From Lachnospiraceae bacterium (GTDB lineage: Bacteria; Bacillota; Clostridia; Lachnospirales; Lachnospiraceae), in contig JAFXQR010000098.1 of assembly GCA_017526985.1 (NCBI GenBank), positions 1-56,015 on the forward strand: a stretch of DNA of 56,015 nt, read 5' to 3'. The translations under genes were made by a program, and so were the position numbers. The notes under the pieces were generated by a model. It was not told the DNA's origin and ran no database searches. It was given only the letters and a program-made list of their open reading frames with translations. This document shows, piece after piece, positions 33,589 to 43,756 of this stretch; position 1 is the stretch's first letter, and the number at the start of each line of letters is the position of its first letter.

Positions 33589-35334
33589 TTATTTCTTTTT
33601 CACGCCATCCTGCTTCTTCGCATCTGCTTCCGCACTGCGTTTTTCCGCGTGTTTTGCGGCCTGCTTCTCCTTCTTCTCACGGATCTTGCGGATCTTTTCG
33701 TCATTATGCGCTTCCAGATCCTGCAGGCTGACCTTTGTCTTCCGCTTGTCGGATGCTTTATTCATGATCGTATTTGCTTTCTCCGGATCCACCAGGCTCA
33801 GGATCTTGACAGCTGCCGCAAACCGGTCTTCACCGGCATCCGATAACTGCTTGCTCAGCTTCTTTTTGGAATCCAAATAGTTTTCACATACCTTTGACAG
33901 ATCCTGATAGCTCTTTCCCAGCCTCTTCTTTTCCGCCTCATTTAAGTTTTCCTTACCGGAAAGCTCGATGACATCCTTTATGGTATTCATCATCTTGTTA
34001 TACCGGTCCGTGTTGGTATGGAACAGATAACCATTCCCGGTATCTTCCATTACGGAATACAGATCTGTCAGCTGCTTGCGGAACTCCGGATTTTTTGCCT
34101 TATCTACTGCTTCCAGGCGTTCCGACATATCCATAGCAGCATATAACCCACCATGTTGGTATTTCGCCATTTGAGAGAATTCCCCCAAAAACTCACTCGT
34201 TGCGTTCTCCTGTTTTCTCCTTACCGGATCCTTGGTGTCCGTCTTTTCAAAATTGATTCCTTCCACCTGCTTACAGTATTCCTTGGTGACATTTCCCAGG
34301 TTTTTGAAGAAACCTACTTTTTCTTCCGTATCTGTAAATCCTGTTTTTAACCGCTCCTGGCAATCCTTATGCAACTGTTCGATCTTTTTCATGTTTGTCC
34401 TATAAGGCTCATCCACATCATCAATCGTGTAGTCCATTCCAAACTGAGTTTTGATCGCGCCTTTCACCTGGGAAGAATATTCTGTCAAAATGCGTATCTC
34501 TTCTTTTGACATATCCTTCTGTATCTGCTCCCTGCGTTCCCCGATCTGTGATGCAGCGGTCTGCGGATTGTTCTTTTTATCATTATAAACAAACCTTAAA
34601 TTCGTTCCCAGCCGGGTGCCATTCTTTGTTGTCTTATAAAACTGCTCCACATCCTTCCGGTCCAGATCCGCAAATTTTTTCGCCGCATTCTCCAACTTCG
34701 CATATTTGTCATCCATTTGTTTTTTGGATGCAGCCACATCCAGATCTTTTAACTGCTCCGTTCCCATGATATCTTCCGGAGCCGGGGTACCATAGCAGTC
34801 CGCATAAGCAGTAAAATATTCCTGGATACTCTGCGCCACTTCATAGGATTTCGGATCCTCGTTTTTCATCGTTTCCAACTGTTCCGAGGTCGGAATATTC
34901 TCAAACTGCGTCATCAAAAAACCGACCACATTTGTGGTCTGATCCATATAATGATCATACTTATCCATGCTGTCGGAAAGCTCTGCTTCCGTATGCATCT
35001 TATACAGCTGCAGGTAAGCCTTCAGCATAGGTTCTTTTTCCATCAGGGCCTGATCCGCAAGCATGGTATCCGTCAGCTTCAACGATTCCTTTAGAGGATC
35101 ATCCATCTGGCTATTGACTTCCGGATCCGAGATCACATCCAGCTTCACGCCGGAAGCCGTCTCGATCGTTCTTGTCTGGTTCATGGCAGTTCCCATGAAT
35201 TCCTTTTCATCCATCTTATTATGCAGATCCATATGCCCGCCAATTTCAGCTTTATACTTATCCAGGCCCGGAAACCGATATAATGCAGATGCAAAGTTAT
35301 AATAGTCTGATACTGCAAAGATTGAATATTCCAT
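33589..35334 (-). CDS. Helical protein of unknown function (581 aa), promoter-repeat gene set
   Basis: No family recognised. No signal peptide or membrane segment. Apart from the first 40 residues (MEYSIFAVSDYYNFASALY) it is predicted by eye to be nearly all helix, rich in Lys, Glu, Met and Gln. Around 400-500 it resembles the helical module of the two giant neighbours (NPEFRKQLTDLYS..., about 50 residues later YQDLSKVCENYLDSKKKL). The C-terminus has RKTKVSLQDLE (531-541), the shared basic motif, then a Lys/Ala/Glu-rich tail. GGAG precedes the ATG. Own direct-repeat promoter and terminator. Confidence 0.78.
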   Translation of the reverse strand: MEYSIFAVSDYYNFASALYRFPGLDKYKAEIGGHMDLHNKMDEKEFMGTAMNQTRTIETASGVKLDVISDPEVNSQMDDPLKESLKLTDTMLADQALMEKEPMLKAYLQLYKMHTEAELSDSMDKYDHYMDQTTNVVGFLMTQFENIPTSEQLETMKNEDPKSYEVAQSIQEYFTAYADCYGTPAPEDIMGTEQLKDLDVAASKKQMDDKYAKLENAAKKFADLDRKDVEQFYKTTKNGTRLGTNLRFVYNDKKNNPQTAASQIGERREQIQKDMSKEEIRILTEYSSQVKGAIKTQFGMDYTIDDVDEPYRTNMKKIEQLHKDCQERLKTGFTDTEEKVGFFKNLGNVTKEYCKQVEGINFEKTDTKDPVRRKQENATSEFLGEFSQMAKYQHGGLYAAMDMSERLEAVDKAKNPEFRKQLTDLYSVMEDTGNGYLFHTNTDRYNKMMNTIKDVIELSGKENLNEAEKKRLGKSYQDLSKVCENYLDSKKKLSKQLSDAGEDRFAAAVKILSLVDPEKANTIMNKASDKRKTKVSLQDLEAHNDEKIRKIREKKEKQAAKHAEKRSAEADAKKQDGVKKK

Positions 35335-35415
35335 AATTCATTCTCCTTCCATATTATGGTTTGATACACTGTTTTGTTCTGCTATCTCAACAGTTGTTTT
35401 TCTTGATTGAGTTCC

Positions 35416-35448
35416 ATTATACAAACCTAAGTGCAAGCAAAGCGCAAG
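35416..35448 (-). promoter_or_regulatory. Direct-repeat promoter of the 581-aa gene
   Basis: -10 complement ATTATA (35416-35421), 9 nt, GTGCAAG (35431-35437), 4 nt, GCGCAAG (35442-35448, one mismatch). Same spacing as its four relatives. Confidence 0.8.
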
Positions 35449-35486
35449 TTTCCCGGTATATTTTCAAAAAAAATTCCATATGCAAA

Positions 35487-35514
35487 AAGCCATGGTGATA
35501 CATCCCCATGGCTT
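35487..35514 (-). terminator. Terminator of the 2670-aa gene
   Basis: Perfect 9-bp stem AAGCCATGG / CCATGGCTT (35487-35495 / 35506-35514), followed by TTTGC on the minus strand. Confidence 0.75.
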
Positions 35515-35557
35515 CCTGCTTACAACGGTTCAAAATTCTTCAATTTCCCCTACTTTA

Positions 35558-38500
35558 CTATTTTTTCAGACCGTTTGAATTGTTTACCGGTGGATTCTCT
35601 GCAGCATCCTTGCCTTTCTGTTCCACCGGATTGTTCTTCTCTGCACGCAGCTTGGAATAATCCGTTCGTTCTTTCTTTTCTTCCAGTCCGCTCAGATTGG
35701 TCTTTCTGCGTTCTCCACCATTCGGATTCGGCCTCGATTCGTAGAAGTAGTGGTTTTTGCCCCATCCCGGCCGGTTTACCGCCTTCTGATACTCATCCTT
35801 CTGCGGTTCTTCTTTCTTAGGCTCTTCTTTCTTAGGCTCTTCTTTCTTCGGCTCCTCTTTCTTCGGCTCGTTCTTCTGCTGGTTCTCTACTTTCAGCTCC
35901 GACTGGGCGGACTTCTTCTCTTCCGGTGCTTTATTTCCGGAGAAGCTGAATTCTTCCGCTTTCGCAACTTTCAGCGTATCCTGCTTTTCAGGCTGCTCTT
36001 CCTTCTTCCCGGGAATCGTTGCCTGCTGTTCATGACTGATCACCCATTGATCCGAAGGCTTCTCCTTCTTCGCCTGATACTGCATATCATTGGCATGTTC
36101 CATCTCAAAGGTCTGCGCCTTCTGTTCCAGCTGGTCTTTCTTTGCCTCGTATCCAACCTGCACTTTCGTCTGTACCTGCAGCTCCGGATTCGGAATGTTC
36201 TGCTGCTGCGGAGCATTTTCCTGTGCTCTCACCGGCGCGTTAGCCTGCAGTTCCTTGATCTTCACCTGGTTTCTCGCACTCACTTCCCAGATCGGATCCA
36301 GTTGTTCGGAAAAGTCACCGGTCACCGTATCCAGCTTATTTCCATAGGCAGATGCCGCATCCTTGATTGCCTGTGCAACATTGATGCGCTGCTTGCCCTC
36401 CGGAGAGTCTGTTTTAAAGAGTCCTGTGATTTTCTCTTTCTCATATTCCTTTGCCGCTTCATACATTTCCATATAGGCATCCCGGATATCCGTGATCGAA
36501 GCATTATCGTCCAGTTTCGCACACTTGATCACCGCATTGCGCATACGGGTATATTCATCGGAATCGGATCCGCTTTTCCTCGTTGCATCCAACTGATCCA
36601 ACAGTTTTGCGGATTGTGCACCACCCTCCGTCATTACGGCGATCACACCATCGATGGTCTTTTGCCGGCTCTGTCCTGAAACAAGCCGCTCTGCCTTCGA
36701 CATTTCATCCATGCCCAGCTTATTCTTTCTCGGCTGATATCCCTTCTCTTCAAAACATTTTTCACGCTTTATCAGACTGCACAGATCGCTGACCTGATCC
36801 ATCCGTCTGCGGTCATCCGCATTGTCCGTCACAGGCGTGCGTTTCATATAGTCTTTGCAGGCCTCCAGCAGATTATCGCGTAGCACATTTGCATTCTGCG
36901 GGTTCGGTCCGGCATTCCTGATCTGCTGCATTGCCGCCTGCACCGCGCTCAGATCACCGGCCAGCTTCTTTCCGTTTGCCTCTTCCTTTAATAGCTGTGC
37001 TTCGATACGTTGGCGTTTCTCATCCATCACATCCTTTTCTGCCTCGGATGTATAGGAAATGCCCAGTTCATGATCCGCAAAGTATTCCTTTAAGGTTTCC
37101 TGCACGATCTTTGCACGGTCCCTCTGCTTTTTGGCACCACCATTGGACTGGATCATATCATACAGTCTGTTCAGCTGTGAAAAGCTGCTCAGGCGGTGCA
37201 GGTTCTGTCCTTCATCCGCAAAGTACACACCATCTGCCAGATCCGCGATACCGCCGCCGCGATAATACTCACCGCTTTCCACATCGTAATAGCCCTGTTT
37301 ATGTGCCATGCCGTCTTCGGCCACAGCCTTCTGGCTCAGATCAATGTAGTCCTGTCCGCTGGCATGTGTGCTGACACCAAGGATATACTTTCCCGCTCCC
37401 TTCACCTGCTGCGGCTGGAAGTAGCTGTCATGTTCATTTGCCATCATATAAAAGACAGTATCGTTGCCTCCGGCCAGCCGGTTCTCGCCATAGCCTTTTT
37501 TCATGCCGTCCGGTCCCGGCACCGCATCAAAGAGAACGGACTCCGGCTTCACATATTTGGCAAAATCTTTATACTCCGGATGGTCATTGATCCACGCCAT
37601 CAGATCGTTTTTTCCGTAGCCGGCAGCCACTGCACCACGGCTGTAACCGGTCAGTCTTACATGCACATCCTTTGGAACAAAGTCCGGATCCTCTGCCTGC
37701 TTCTTTTTCCATTCCTTAAAGATCGGTGTCAGGAAATTTTCACCGATCTGCTGCACCATCTTACGGCTTTCCGCGATCTTATACTTGCCCCCATCCAGCG
37801 CGCCGACACCCAATACCGTCGGTCCCGGAATGGTGTAGCGTTCTCTTTTGATCATTTCGCCGTTTACCAGACGCTGCTCGCTCTTTCTGCGGATACTGTT
37901 CACATCTTCGAGTCCCGGAACCGGCACGCGGTCTCCAAACTGCAGACGGATGCTTTCCTCCCAGTCACGGTCCGTATTGCGTCCGGTCTGTCCATGATAA
38001 TCCAGCTCCCGCAGATAGGAACCGGAACCACACACATTGATCTCCAGTACATGCGAACCTTCATTCATATAGATGTTGCCCTTCGCATGGTGGATCTTTA
38101 CGGTACGGTCTTCTGCATTTGCTGCCGCACGCAGACGGTCGATCTGGTCATATTCTGCTTCTCCGAATACACACTTGGCTGCCTGACGATTGCTCACGCT
38201 GATGCCCGCCGCACGCTGCGCCGTATTGGCAGTAAACTGATCCTGATCCGCCTTGCTCTGCTGCGGCATCACATACGTATCCTTATCACGGAGCGCCCTT
38301 CGGTTTTCCATGGAAGAACTCAGATGACGATCCGCCATCTCCTGCAGATGATCCCGCAGATATTCCCGTTGTTTCGCCACATCTTTGCCCAGAGCGTCGT
38401 CTTTTGCGATCTCTTTGATCCACACACCGTTGTCTGTGATCACATCCAGCTCGCCGTTTCTCTGCGCCTGAGCCAGCAGCACCACATCCTTCGGATACTC

Positions 38501-41500
38501 CGTCCAATGCAGATTTCTCTTTGCGATATCTTCGGTATGGGAAGAAAGTACATTTGCATAATCCGGATGTTTCGTGCTGATTGCTTCCGCATAGCCCGCA
38601 ATTTCCGCCAGCAATTGATTCCTATCGTTCTGATCATTGATCTGTGTGTTTCGGATCTTTTCGATCAGTTCTCTGCCCTTCTGATCCGCTTCCGCATCAT
38701 CCTTCAGGTTGTGCACGGTATCCGCCAGCGTATTCATCATACGCAGATCAAAGATACCCCAGCCCTTCTGCAATGCACTCTGCTGCAATGCATAGGACTT
38801 TCCTGCCGCACTGTCTTCCGGTACGGTCTTTGCCATATCCGCAAGCGCATCCCTGTATTGCTGCTTATTCTCCTCCACTTTCGTCGGATCCATCTTATTC
38901 GCCAGCAGAGACTTTTCAAAATCCTTGCGGAGCTGTTCCATCTTCTCCAGCGCATCCTGCTCATAGGCCAGCTTGCGATCCTTTTTGCCTACCAGTTCCT
39001 GCAGCGTTGCGTTTTTGTCATAGACTTTCTCAACATTCTCGATCAGCCCGTTCAGGAAACCGTCCGCCGTCTTCTGCAGATCATTTGCAAAAGACAGACG
39101 CTGTCTGGTGGACGGACTGAACACATAACGGAACATATTGTTGATCCCGCCGCCGATGCTTGCCAGCCGTCGGAAGTTTCCGCGAACATCCTGATAGTGT
39201 TTCGTCGCCGTGCTCAGCTCGGAGACCGCATCCATGATCTCACGCACACTGCTCTTTCCGCTCAGTTCCGAACACTCCTTCAATGCCGTACGCATACGCA
39301 GATATTCCGGAGAATTTTTCTGGGACGGCTTATACTTCTTATCCTGTTCGTTAAGTCTCTGCAAAAAGTCTTTTGCCTGCTGCTTCACGCTGTTACGGAT
39401 CATATTGGCCTTTGCCGCATCCGTATCGATGCGCTGCTGCTTTACCTCATCCGCAACCGGTTCATTTCTGCGTGTATAAACCTGCTCATGGTCCAGGAAA
39501 TTGCGTTCCCGCTGCACACCGCTTAAGATATCGCCTACCAGCTCCATATTTTTGATGTCTTTGCGCTCGGTATGCGTTGCCGACATCGGTACATTTGCCA
39601 TGTAACTGCGGCAGTCCTTGATCAGCGCCTCTTCGGCCTGTTTGATCCTCTCTTCGTTATTCGCTGCTTTTGCTTCCGACAGCGCGCGTATACGCTCACG
39701 GACCGCACCCAGTCCGTACTCGTTATCCGTTCCTTTCATCAGCTTATTGACAGAACGCTTCATCTGATCCTGCACACGCTCCCGTTCCTCCGGATCATGA
39801 TAGGTATCCTTGAGTTCGTGAGTTGCAAACCAGTTTCGGACAACAGAGCGCAATACATTCTGGCGCTCCATCTGACGATCCGCACCGATGCACACCATAT
39901 CCATGATGTTGTTCAGCTGCGCAAAATTGGTGATCCGTATCAGGTTCTGCTTATCATCCGAAAAATATACACCCTCCGGAAGTTCTGCGATACCGCTGCC
40001 ACGATAAAATTCACCGGTCTCCAGATCATAAAAACCGCGACGATGTGCCTTTCCGTCTTTATCCACCGTCAGCTGGCTACGGTCTACGATATTGAGCCCT
40101 GCCGCATGCGGTGTCATACCAAAGATCACGCGGTCTGCCCCCTGTATCTCCTGCGGACGGAACATGGCATCCGACCATTCCGTCGACATGGAATAGATCG
40201 CCGTACCGTTGATCTTCGGCTGTTTTTTGTCTACCGGCTGCTCCGAACGATAATTCAGCTTCCCATGGTTGCGCCGGTCACCATAACCCGGTACCGCATC
40301 CAGCTGGATCAGATCGATCTTTACCAGGTCTGCATATTTATTAAAGGTCTCATTCTGCAACAACCATTCACGAATCAGATCCGCACCCTCACCGGCACCG
40401 CAGCCTCCGCGGCTGTGACCGCTGATATTGATGTGGATATCCTGCGGCTCTTCTTCTTTTCGTTCCCATCTTTCAAAGATTGGGGTAAGGAAATCCTCTC
40501 CGATCCTCTGCACTACCTGGCGGGTGTTTTCGATCGAATAATTACCGGCATTCAGCGATCCTCCCAGCACCACCGGTCCCGGAATGGCATAACGCTCTTT
40601 TGTTACCTTCTTGCCGTTCGGAAGCGTAGTCTCGGAAGTTTTCCTGCGGATCTTATCTTTTTCTTCATGGCCGCGAACCGGAGTTCTCTCCCCATATTCT
40701 TCGGTGAGCATATATTCCTTTTCGCTCCCCAGCAATTTTATGACCTTGGAGTCAAAGAGACCGTCCCACGCACTGATGCCATGGTGATCATGTGTCGGCG
40801 CCACAAATCCGGACCCGCCGATATCGATTTCCAGCACATGGGATCCGGCATTGTTATACCGGGTACCCGTCGCATGGTGGATCGGCACCGTACGCTCTTC
40901 CAGGCTGCCCTGATACTTCCGGTCTGCTTCTTCGTACAGATCCGGTCCCATGGTCAGGATCGCGGCTTTTCTGCTGCCGATCTCGATATTCGAGTTCTTT
41001 CTGGCAATATTTTTATGCCACCGCTCCAGTTCTTCCTGATCCATCTCCGGCAGCACATAACTGTTCTTTTCTCTTATATTCTTCTGATCCCGATCCGTCA
41101 GATTACGATTCTGACGGGCATACGCACGCAGCTGCTTCCGGATGATCTCGTCCTTCTCCTGGTTCAGCTCTTCCGGCTTATCCTCCCAAAACTCGGTACG
41201 CCCCAGCTTTCCGTCCTGCGCTGCCTGCCGCACCAGTTCCGGATCCTCGGGAAACTCGCACCACTGCACCGGACGGCTCTGTGCCTTCTGGATCCGTCCG
41301 CCATAGGTCTTCTGCATCTCACGGTTTCTCTCGTCCGCATTCAAATAGCGTTCCCCTACATATTCCGCCATTCTGGACAATAGCTCCTGACGGACCGGTT
41401 CGGTTTTTACGGAAGTATCCAGAATAGCCGCCAGAAGCTCACGTCCTTCCCTGCGCGCCTCTGCCGGTGATGTTTCCACGCATTCCACAAAAGCATCCAG

Positions 41501-43570
41501 CGCGTCCATATCGGTAATGTTCCAGCCCTGGCTCAATGCGGTCGCCTGGATCAGCAGCTGACGCTGCCGCAGATCCATGGGATTTCCGATCTCTCCGGCT
41601 CTGCGCAAGGCTTCCTGTGCCCAGGCAACTCTGGCCTGCGTTACGCCATGCGTGGACATCCGGTTTTTCGAGAGTGCTTTCTCATAGTCCTCCAGCACAG
41701 CCTTATCCTGCGCAGAATAATCCTTATACTCGCCAATAACGACCGGCTCGGTGTCAATGGCATTTTCTTCCGGTCCATCGTTCTCCTGCTCGTTCTCTTC
41801 CTGCGCATTTTCCTGCCCGTTCTGTTCCTGCACATGGCCCTGATCATTCGCATCGTTCAGCGCATTCTGATCATTCTGTTCATGCGGTTCATTATTCTGT
41901 TCATTGACAACCGGATCCTGCTCCGGACCTTCCTGCTGTCCCTGGTTGTTTTGCAACTGCTGATTCTGCAGTTCTTCCTGTTTCTGCTCTTCCTGCTTCT
42001 GCTGTTCCTCCAGCTTCTGCAGTTCTTCATTGACATCCGGATCCTCTTCCGGGTTAAGGAACTCACCTATCACATCCTGTTCTTTTTTCGGTTCCTCCTC
42101 GCCCATCTCCTGCTCCAGCCGGGCGATCGCATTGTCATCCGCCGGCAGTTCCGCATTCTGTCCGTTTTCTTCCAGCAGCTCCTGAAGTTCAGGATCCATC
42201 TTTTCCGCCTCCAGGATCTCCTGTACCATTTCCTCGTCGGTCATCTCTTCTTCCGGCTGCTCAATATTCTCTTCCTGTTTTGGCTCTTCTACATTATTCC
42301 CGTTATTCTCTTGTTTTACTTCTTCTGCAACATTATTTTCCTGCTTCGGTTCTTCTACGATATTGTTCGCATTATTCTCCTGTTTCGGCTCTTCCTGCGG
42401 AGCCGGTTCTTCCTTGATCTCGCTCTTCACTTCCGGAGCCTTCTTCTGCGGCGCGGCTTTCTGCTTCCTCTTCTGCTGTACCCCCAGCACATTTTCCTTT
42501 TCTTCCACACTCCATGCGCTTCCGGATGCGGACTGTACGATGCCCAGGCGATCCGGTCCTCCGGCCTTCTGCACACCTTCTCCTGCCTCGGTCAGATCAC
42601 GCTCGATCTCCAGAAACAGATTCGAACGCATGGCATCCGGATCTTCTGCTTCGTAGTAATTTACCTTCTGTATCTTATCACGCATCTCCGCATAGGCTTT
42701 TCTCTTATCCGGATCTTTTTCGCGGAAAGATGCCTCACAGATCGTAGTAAACGCATTCAGATCACTGATGGGCCAGCCCATATTCAGTGCGTTTTCGTAC
42801 GCACGGGTATGCAGTTTCAGGGTCGTGATCCCCTGTAAAAATTCCTTTCTGTTTTCCGGTTTCAAAAAATAATTCGAAAACTTTGCTTTATCCGCTTCCG
42901 AAATCTTTTCCGGATCCAGACCGTCCCACTGTTTCAGCTCCTCCTGAATCCCCTTCAGAGCAGTTCTCATCTCTTTCCGCAGTTTTAACTCTGTTACCCG
43001 GTTCAGACTGCCTTCCTTCTTTGCCGTCTGATAGGCTTCCATCGTCCCCTTGAGATGTTCTCCATGGATCAGCAGATCGAAGGGATGCAGCACCTTTCCG
43101 CTCCCCAGCGTAATACCGTCTTCCAGCACCGTCTGCACATTTCCGCTATTCAAAGCAAATGCCTGCAACAGATCCCTGCTCTCTTCCGCAACAGAAGTTA
43201 CCGATGCCTGGTCATTCCCCCCCTTCGACACTTCTTTCATACGCCGGGCATAGGCTTCCAACAACGCCTTTTTCTTACCTTCTGCCGCAGACGCCTGCTG
43301 AGACAATACCTCACCCATCCGACCTGCATCTGCAAAAAATTCCCTCTCCTGTTGCTTTTCCTGATTCGTTACCGGCCGATAAACATTCACCACATGACCG
43401 GCTCTGGATCCGATCGACTGCGGATCCTCGATCTGTGTACTATTCCCCTTTTTTCTCAGATACCCCATATGCTGCGGCTTCTGCTTAAATATACCAAATG
43501 CCTCCGGCGACAGCCCACCGATCACGGTGATATCCTGCACCATCTGATTCTTGTCTTTTGTCTTCATCAT
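35558..43570 (-). CDS. Giant protein with two tandem lipase-like alpha/beta-hydrolase domains (2670 aa)
   Basis: The longest gene here. An N-terminal helical domain (1-360) and an Asn/Gln/Glu-rich linker (about 365-640, repeated EEPKQENN) precede two collinear repeats. In each, a helical part with a GW-I-D motif (near 680 and 1602) leads into a hydrolase with a nucleophile elbow GHSRGG (Ser1053) or GYSRGA (Ser1977), LDAVPG/FDAVPG (Asp1091, Asp2015) and a His (His1155 in TPHAAG, His2069 in STHASG). The SRG elbow and D-x-V-x-G recall DUF2235/Tle1 phospholipases. A helical module follows each (about 1397-1520 and 2320-2425). The end has four KKEEP repeats and RKTNLSGL (2622-2629). No signal peptide. 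Activity on lipids is inferred. Confidence 0.85.
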   Translation of the reverse strand: MMKTKDKNQMVQDITVIGGLSPEAFGIFKQKPQHMGYLRKKGNSTQIEDPQSIGSRAGHVVNVYRPVTNQEKQQEREFFADAGRMGEVLSQQASAAEGKKKALLEAYARRMKEVSKGGNDQASVTSVAEESRDLLQAFALNSGNVQTVLEDGITLGSGKVLHPFDLLIHGEHLKGTMEAYQTAKKEGSLNRVTELKLRKEMRTALKGIQEELKQWDGLDPEKISEADKAKFSNYFLKPENRKEFLQGITTLKLHTRAYENALNMGWPISDLNAFTTICEASFREKDPDKRKAYAEMRDKIQKVNYYEAEDPDAMRSNLFLEIERDLTEAGEGVQKAGGPDRLGIVQSASGSAWSVEEKENVLGVQQKRKQKAAPQKKAPEVKSEIKEEPAPQEEPKQENNANNIVEEPKQENNVAEEVKQENNGNNVEEPKQEENIEQPEEEMTDEEMVQEILEAEKMDPELQELLEENGQNAELPADDNAIARLEQEMGEEEPKKEQDVIGEFLNPEEDPDVNEELQKLEEQQKQEEQKQEELQNQQLQNNQGQQEGPEQDPVVNEQNNEPHEQNDQNALNDANDQGHVQEQNGQENAQEENEQENDGPEENAIDTEPVVIGEYKDYSAQDKAVLEDYEKALSKNRMSTHGVTQARVAWAQEALRRAGEIGNPMDLRQRQLLIQATALSQGWNITDMDALDAFVECVETSPAEARREGRELLAAILDTSVKTEPVRQELLSRMAEYVGERYLNADERNREMQKTYGGRIQKAQSRPVQWCEFPEDPELVRQAAQDGKLGRTEFWEDKPEELNQEKDEIIRKQLRAYARQNRNLTDRDQKNIREKNSYVLPEMDQEELERWHKNIARKNSNIEIGSRKAAILTMGPDLYEEADRKYQGSLEERTVPIHHATGTRYNNAGSHVLEIDIGGSGFVAPTHDHHGISAWDGLFDSKVIKLLGSEKEYMLTEEYGERTPVRGHEEKDKIRRKTSETTLPNGKKVTKERYAIPGPVVLGGSLNAGNYSIENTRQVVQRIGEDFLTPIFERWERKEEEPQDIHINISGHSRGGCGAGEGADLIREWLLQNETFNKYADLVKIDLIQLDAVPGYGDRRNHGKLNYRSEQPVDKKQPKINGTAIYSMSTEWSDAMFRPQEIQGADRVIFGMTPHAAGLNIVDRSQLTVDKDGKAHRRGFYDLETGEFYRGSGIAELPEGVYFSDDKQNLIRITNFAQLNNIMDMVCIGADRQMERQNVLRSVVRNWFATHELKDTYHDPEERERVQDQMKRSVNKLMKGTDNEYGLGAVRERIRALSEAKAANNEERIKQAEEALIKDCRSYMANVPMSATHTERKDIKNMELVGDILSGVQRERNFLDHEQVYTRRNEPVADEVKQQRIDTDAAKANMIRNSVKQQAKDFLQRLNEQDKKYKPSQKNSPEYLRMRTALKECSELSGKSSVREIMDAVSELSTATKHYQDVRGNFRRLASIGGGINNMFRYVFSPSTRQRLSFANDLQKTADGFLNGLIENVEKVYDKNATLQELVGKKDRKLAYEQDALEKMEQLRKDFEKSLLANKMDPTKVEENKQQYRDALADMAKTVPEDSAAGKSYALQQSALQKGWGIFDLRMMNTLADTVHNLKDDAEADQKGRELIEKIRNTQINDQNDRNQLLAEIAGYAEAISTKHPDYANVLSSHTEDIAKRNLHWTEYPKDVVLLAQAQRNGELDVITDNGVWIKEIAKDDALGKDVAKQREYLRDHLQEMADRHLSSSMENRRALRDKDTYVMPQQSKADQDQFTANTAQRAAGISVSNRQAAKCVFGEAEYDQIDRLRAAANAEDRTVKIHHAKGNIYMNEGSHVLEINVCGSGSYLRELDYHGQTGRNTDRDWEESIRLQFGDRVPVPGLEDVNSIRRKSEQRLVNGEMIKRERYTIPGPTVLGVGALDGGKYKIAESRKMVQQIGENFLTPIFKEWKKKQAEDPDFVPKDVHVRLTGYSRGAVAAGYGKNDLMAWINDHPEYKDFAKYVKPESVLFDAVPGPDGMKKGYGENRLAGGNDTVFYMMANEHDSYFQPQQVKGAGKYILGVSTHASGQDYIDLSQKAVAEDGMAHKQGYYDVESGEYYRGGGIADLADGVYFADEGQNLHRLSSFSQLNRLYDMIQSNGGAKKQRDRAKIVQETLKEYFADHELGISYTSEAEKDVMDEKRQRIEAQLLKEEANGKKLAGDLSAVQAAMQQIRNAGPNPQNANVLRDNLLEACKDYMKRTPVTDNADDRRRMDQVSDLCSLIKREKCFEEKGYQPRKNKLGMDEMSKAERLVSGQSRQKTIDGVIAVMTEGGAQSAKLLDQLDATRKSGSDSDEYTRMRNAVIKCAKLDDNASITDIRDAYMEMYEAAKEYEKEKITGLFKTDSPEGKQRINVAQAIKDAASAYGNKLDTVTGDFSEQLDPIWEVSARNQVKIKELQANAPVRAQENAPQQQNIPNPELQVQTKVQVGYEAKKDQLEQKAQTFEMEHANDMQYQAKKEKPSDQWVISHEQQATIPGKKEEQPEKQDTLKVAKAEEFSFSGNKAPEEKKSAQSELKVENQQKNEPKKEEPKKEEPKKEEPKKEEPQKDEYQKAVNRPGWGKNHYFYESRPNPNGGERRKTNLSGLEEKKERTDYSKLRAEKNNPVEQKGKDAAENPPVNNSNGLKK

Positions 43571-43618
43571 AGTCTTGTTCCCCTTTTCTTATGATGTATT
43601 TCTTCACTATTGTCATAC

Positions 43619-43651
43619 ATTCTACATTACCAAGTGCAAGCAATGTGCAAG
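43619..43651 (-). promoter_or_regulatory. Direct-repeat promoter of the 2670-aa gene
   Basis: -10 complement ATTCTA (43619-43624; minus strand TAGAAT), 9 nt, GTGCAAG (43634-43640), 4 nt, GTGCAAG (43645-43651). Confidence 0.8.
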
Positions 43652-43691
43652 CATTCCGACCGATTCCATAAAAATTTTAATAAAAAAGAAC

Positions 43692-43724
43692 GAGCCCCGC
43701 AGCACCGATTGTGCCACGAAACCC
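43692..43724 (-). terminator. Terminator of the 797-aa/150-aa operon
   Basis: 14-bp GC-rich stem with several G-U pairs (43692-43705 / 43711-43724), then TTCTTTTTT on the minus strand. Confidence 0.8.
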
Positions 43725-43756
43725 GCCCCTATCCTTTTTTGTTCGTTTGTTTTTTC

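Noticed and set aside
37196-39526. 776-codon plus-strand open frame inside the 2670-aa gene
   Set aside because: Antisense shadow of a gene with clear promoter, ribosome site and domain motifs; the product has no recognisable features.
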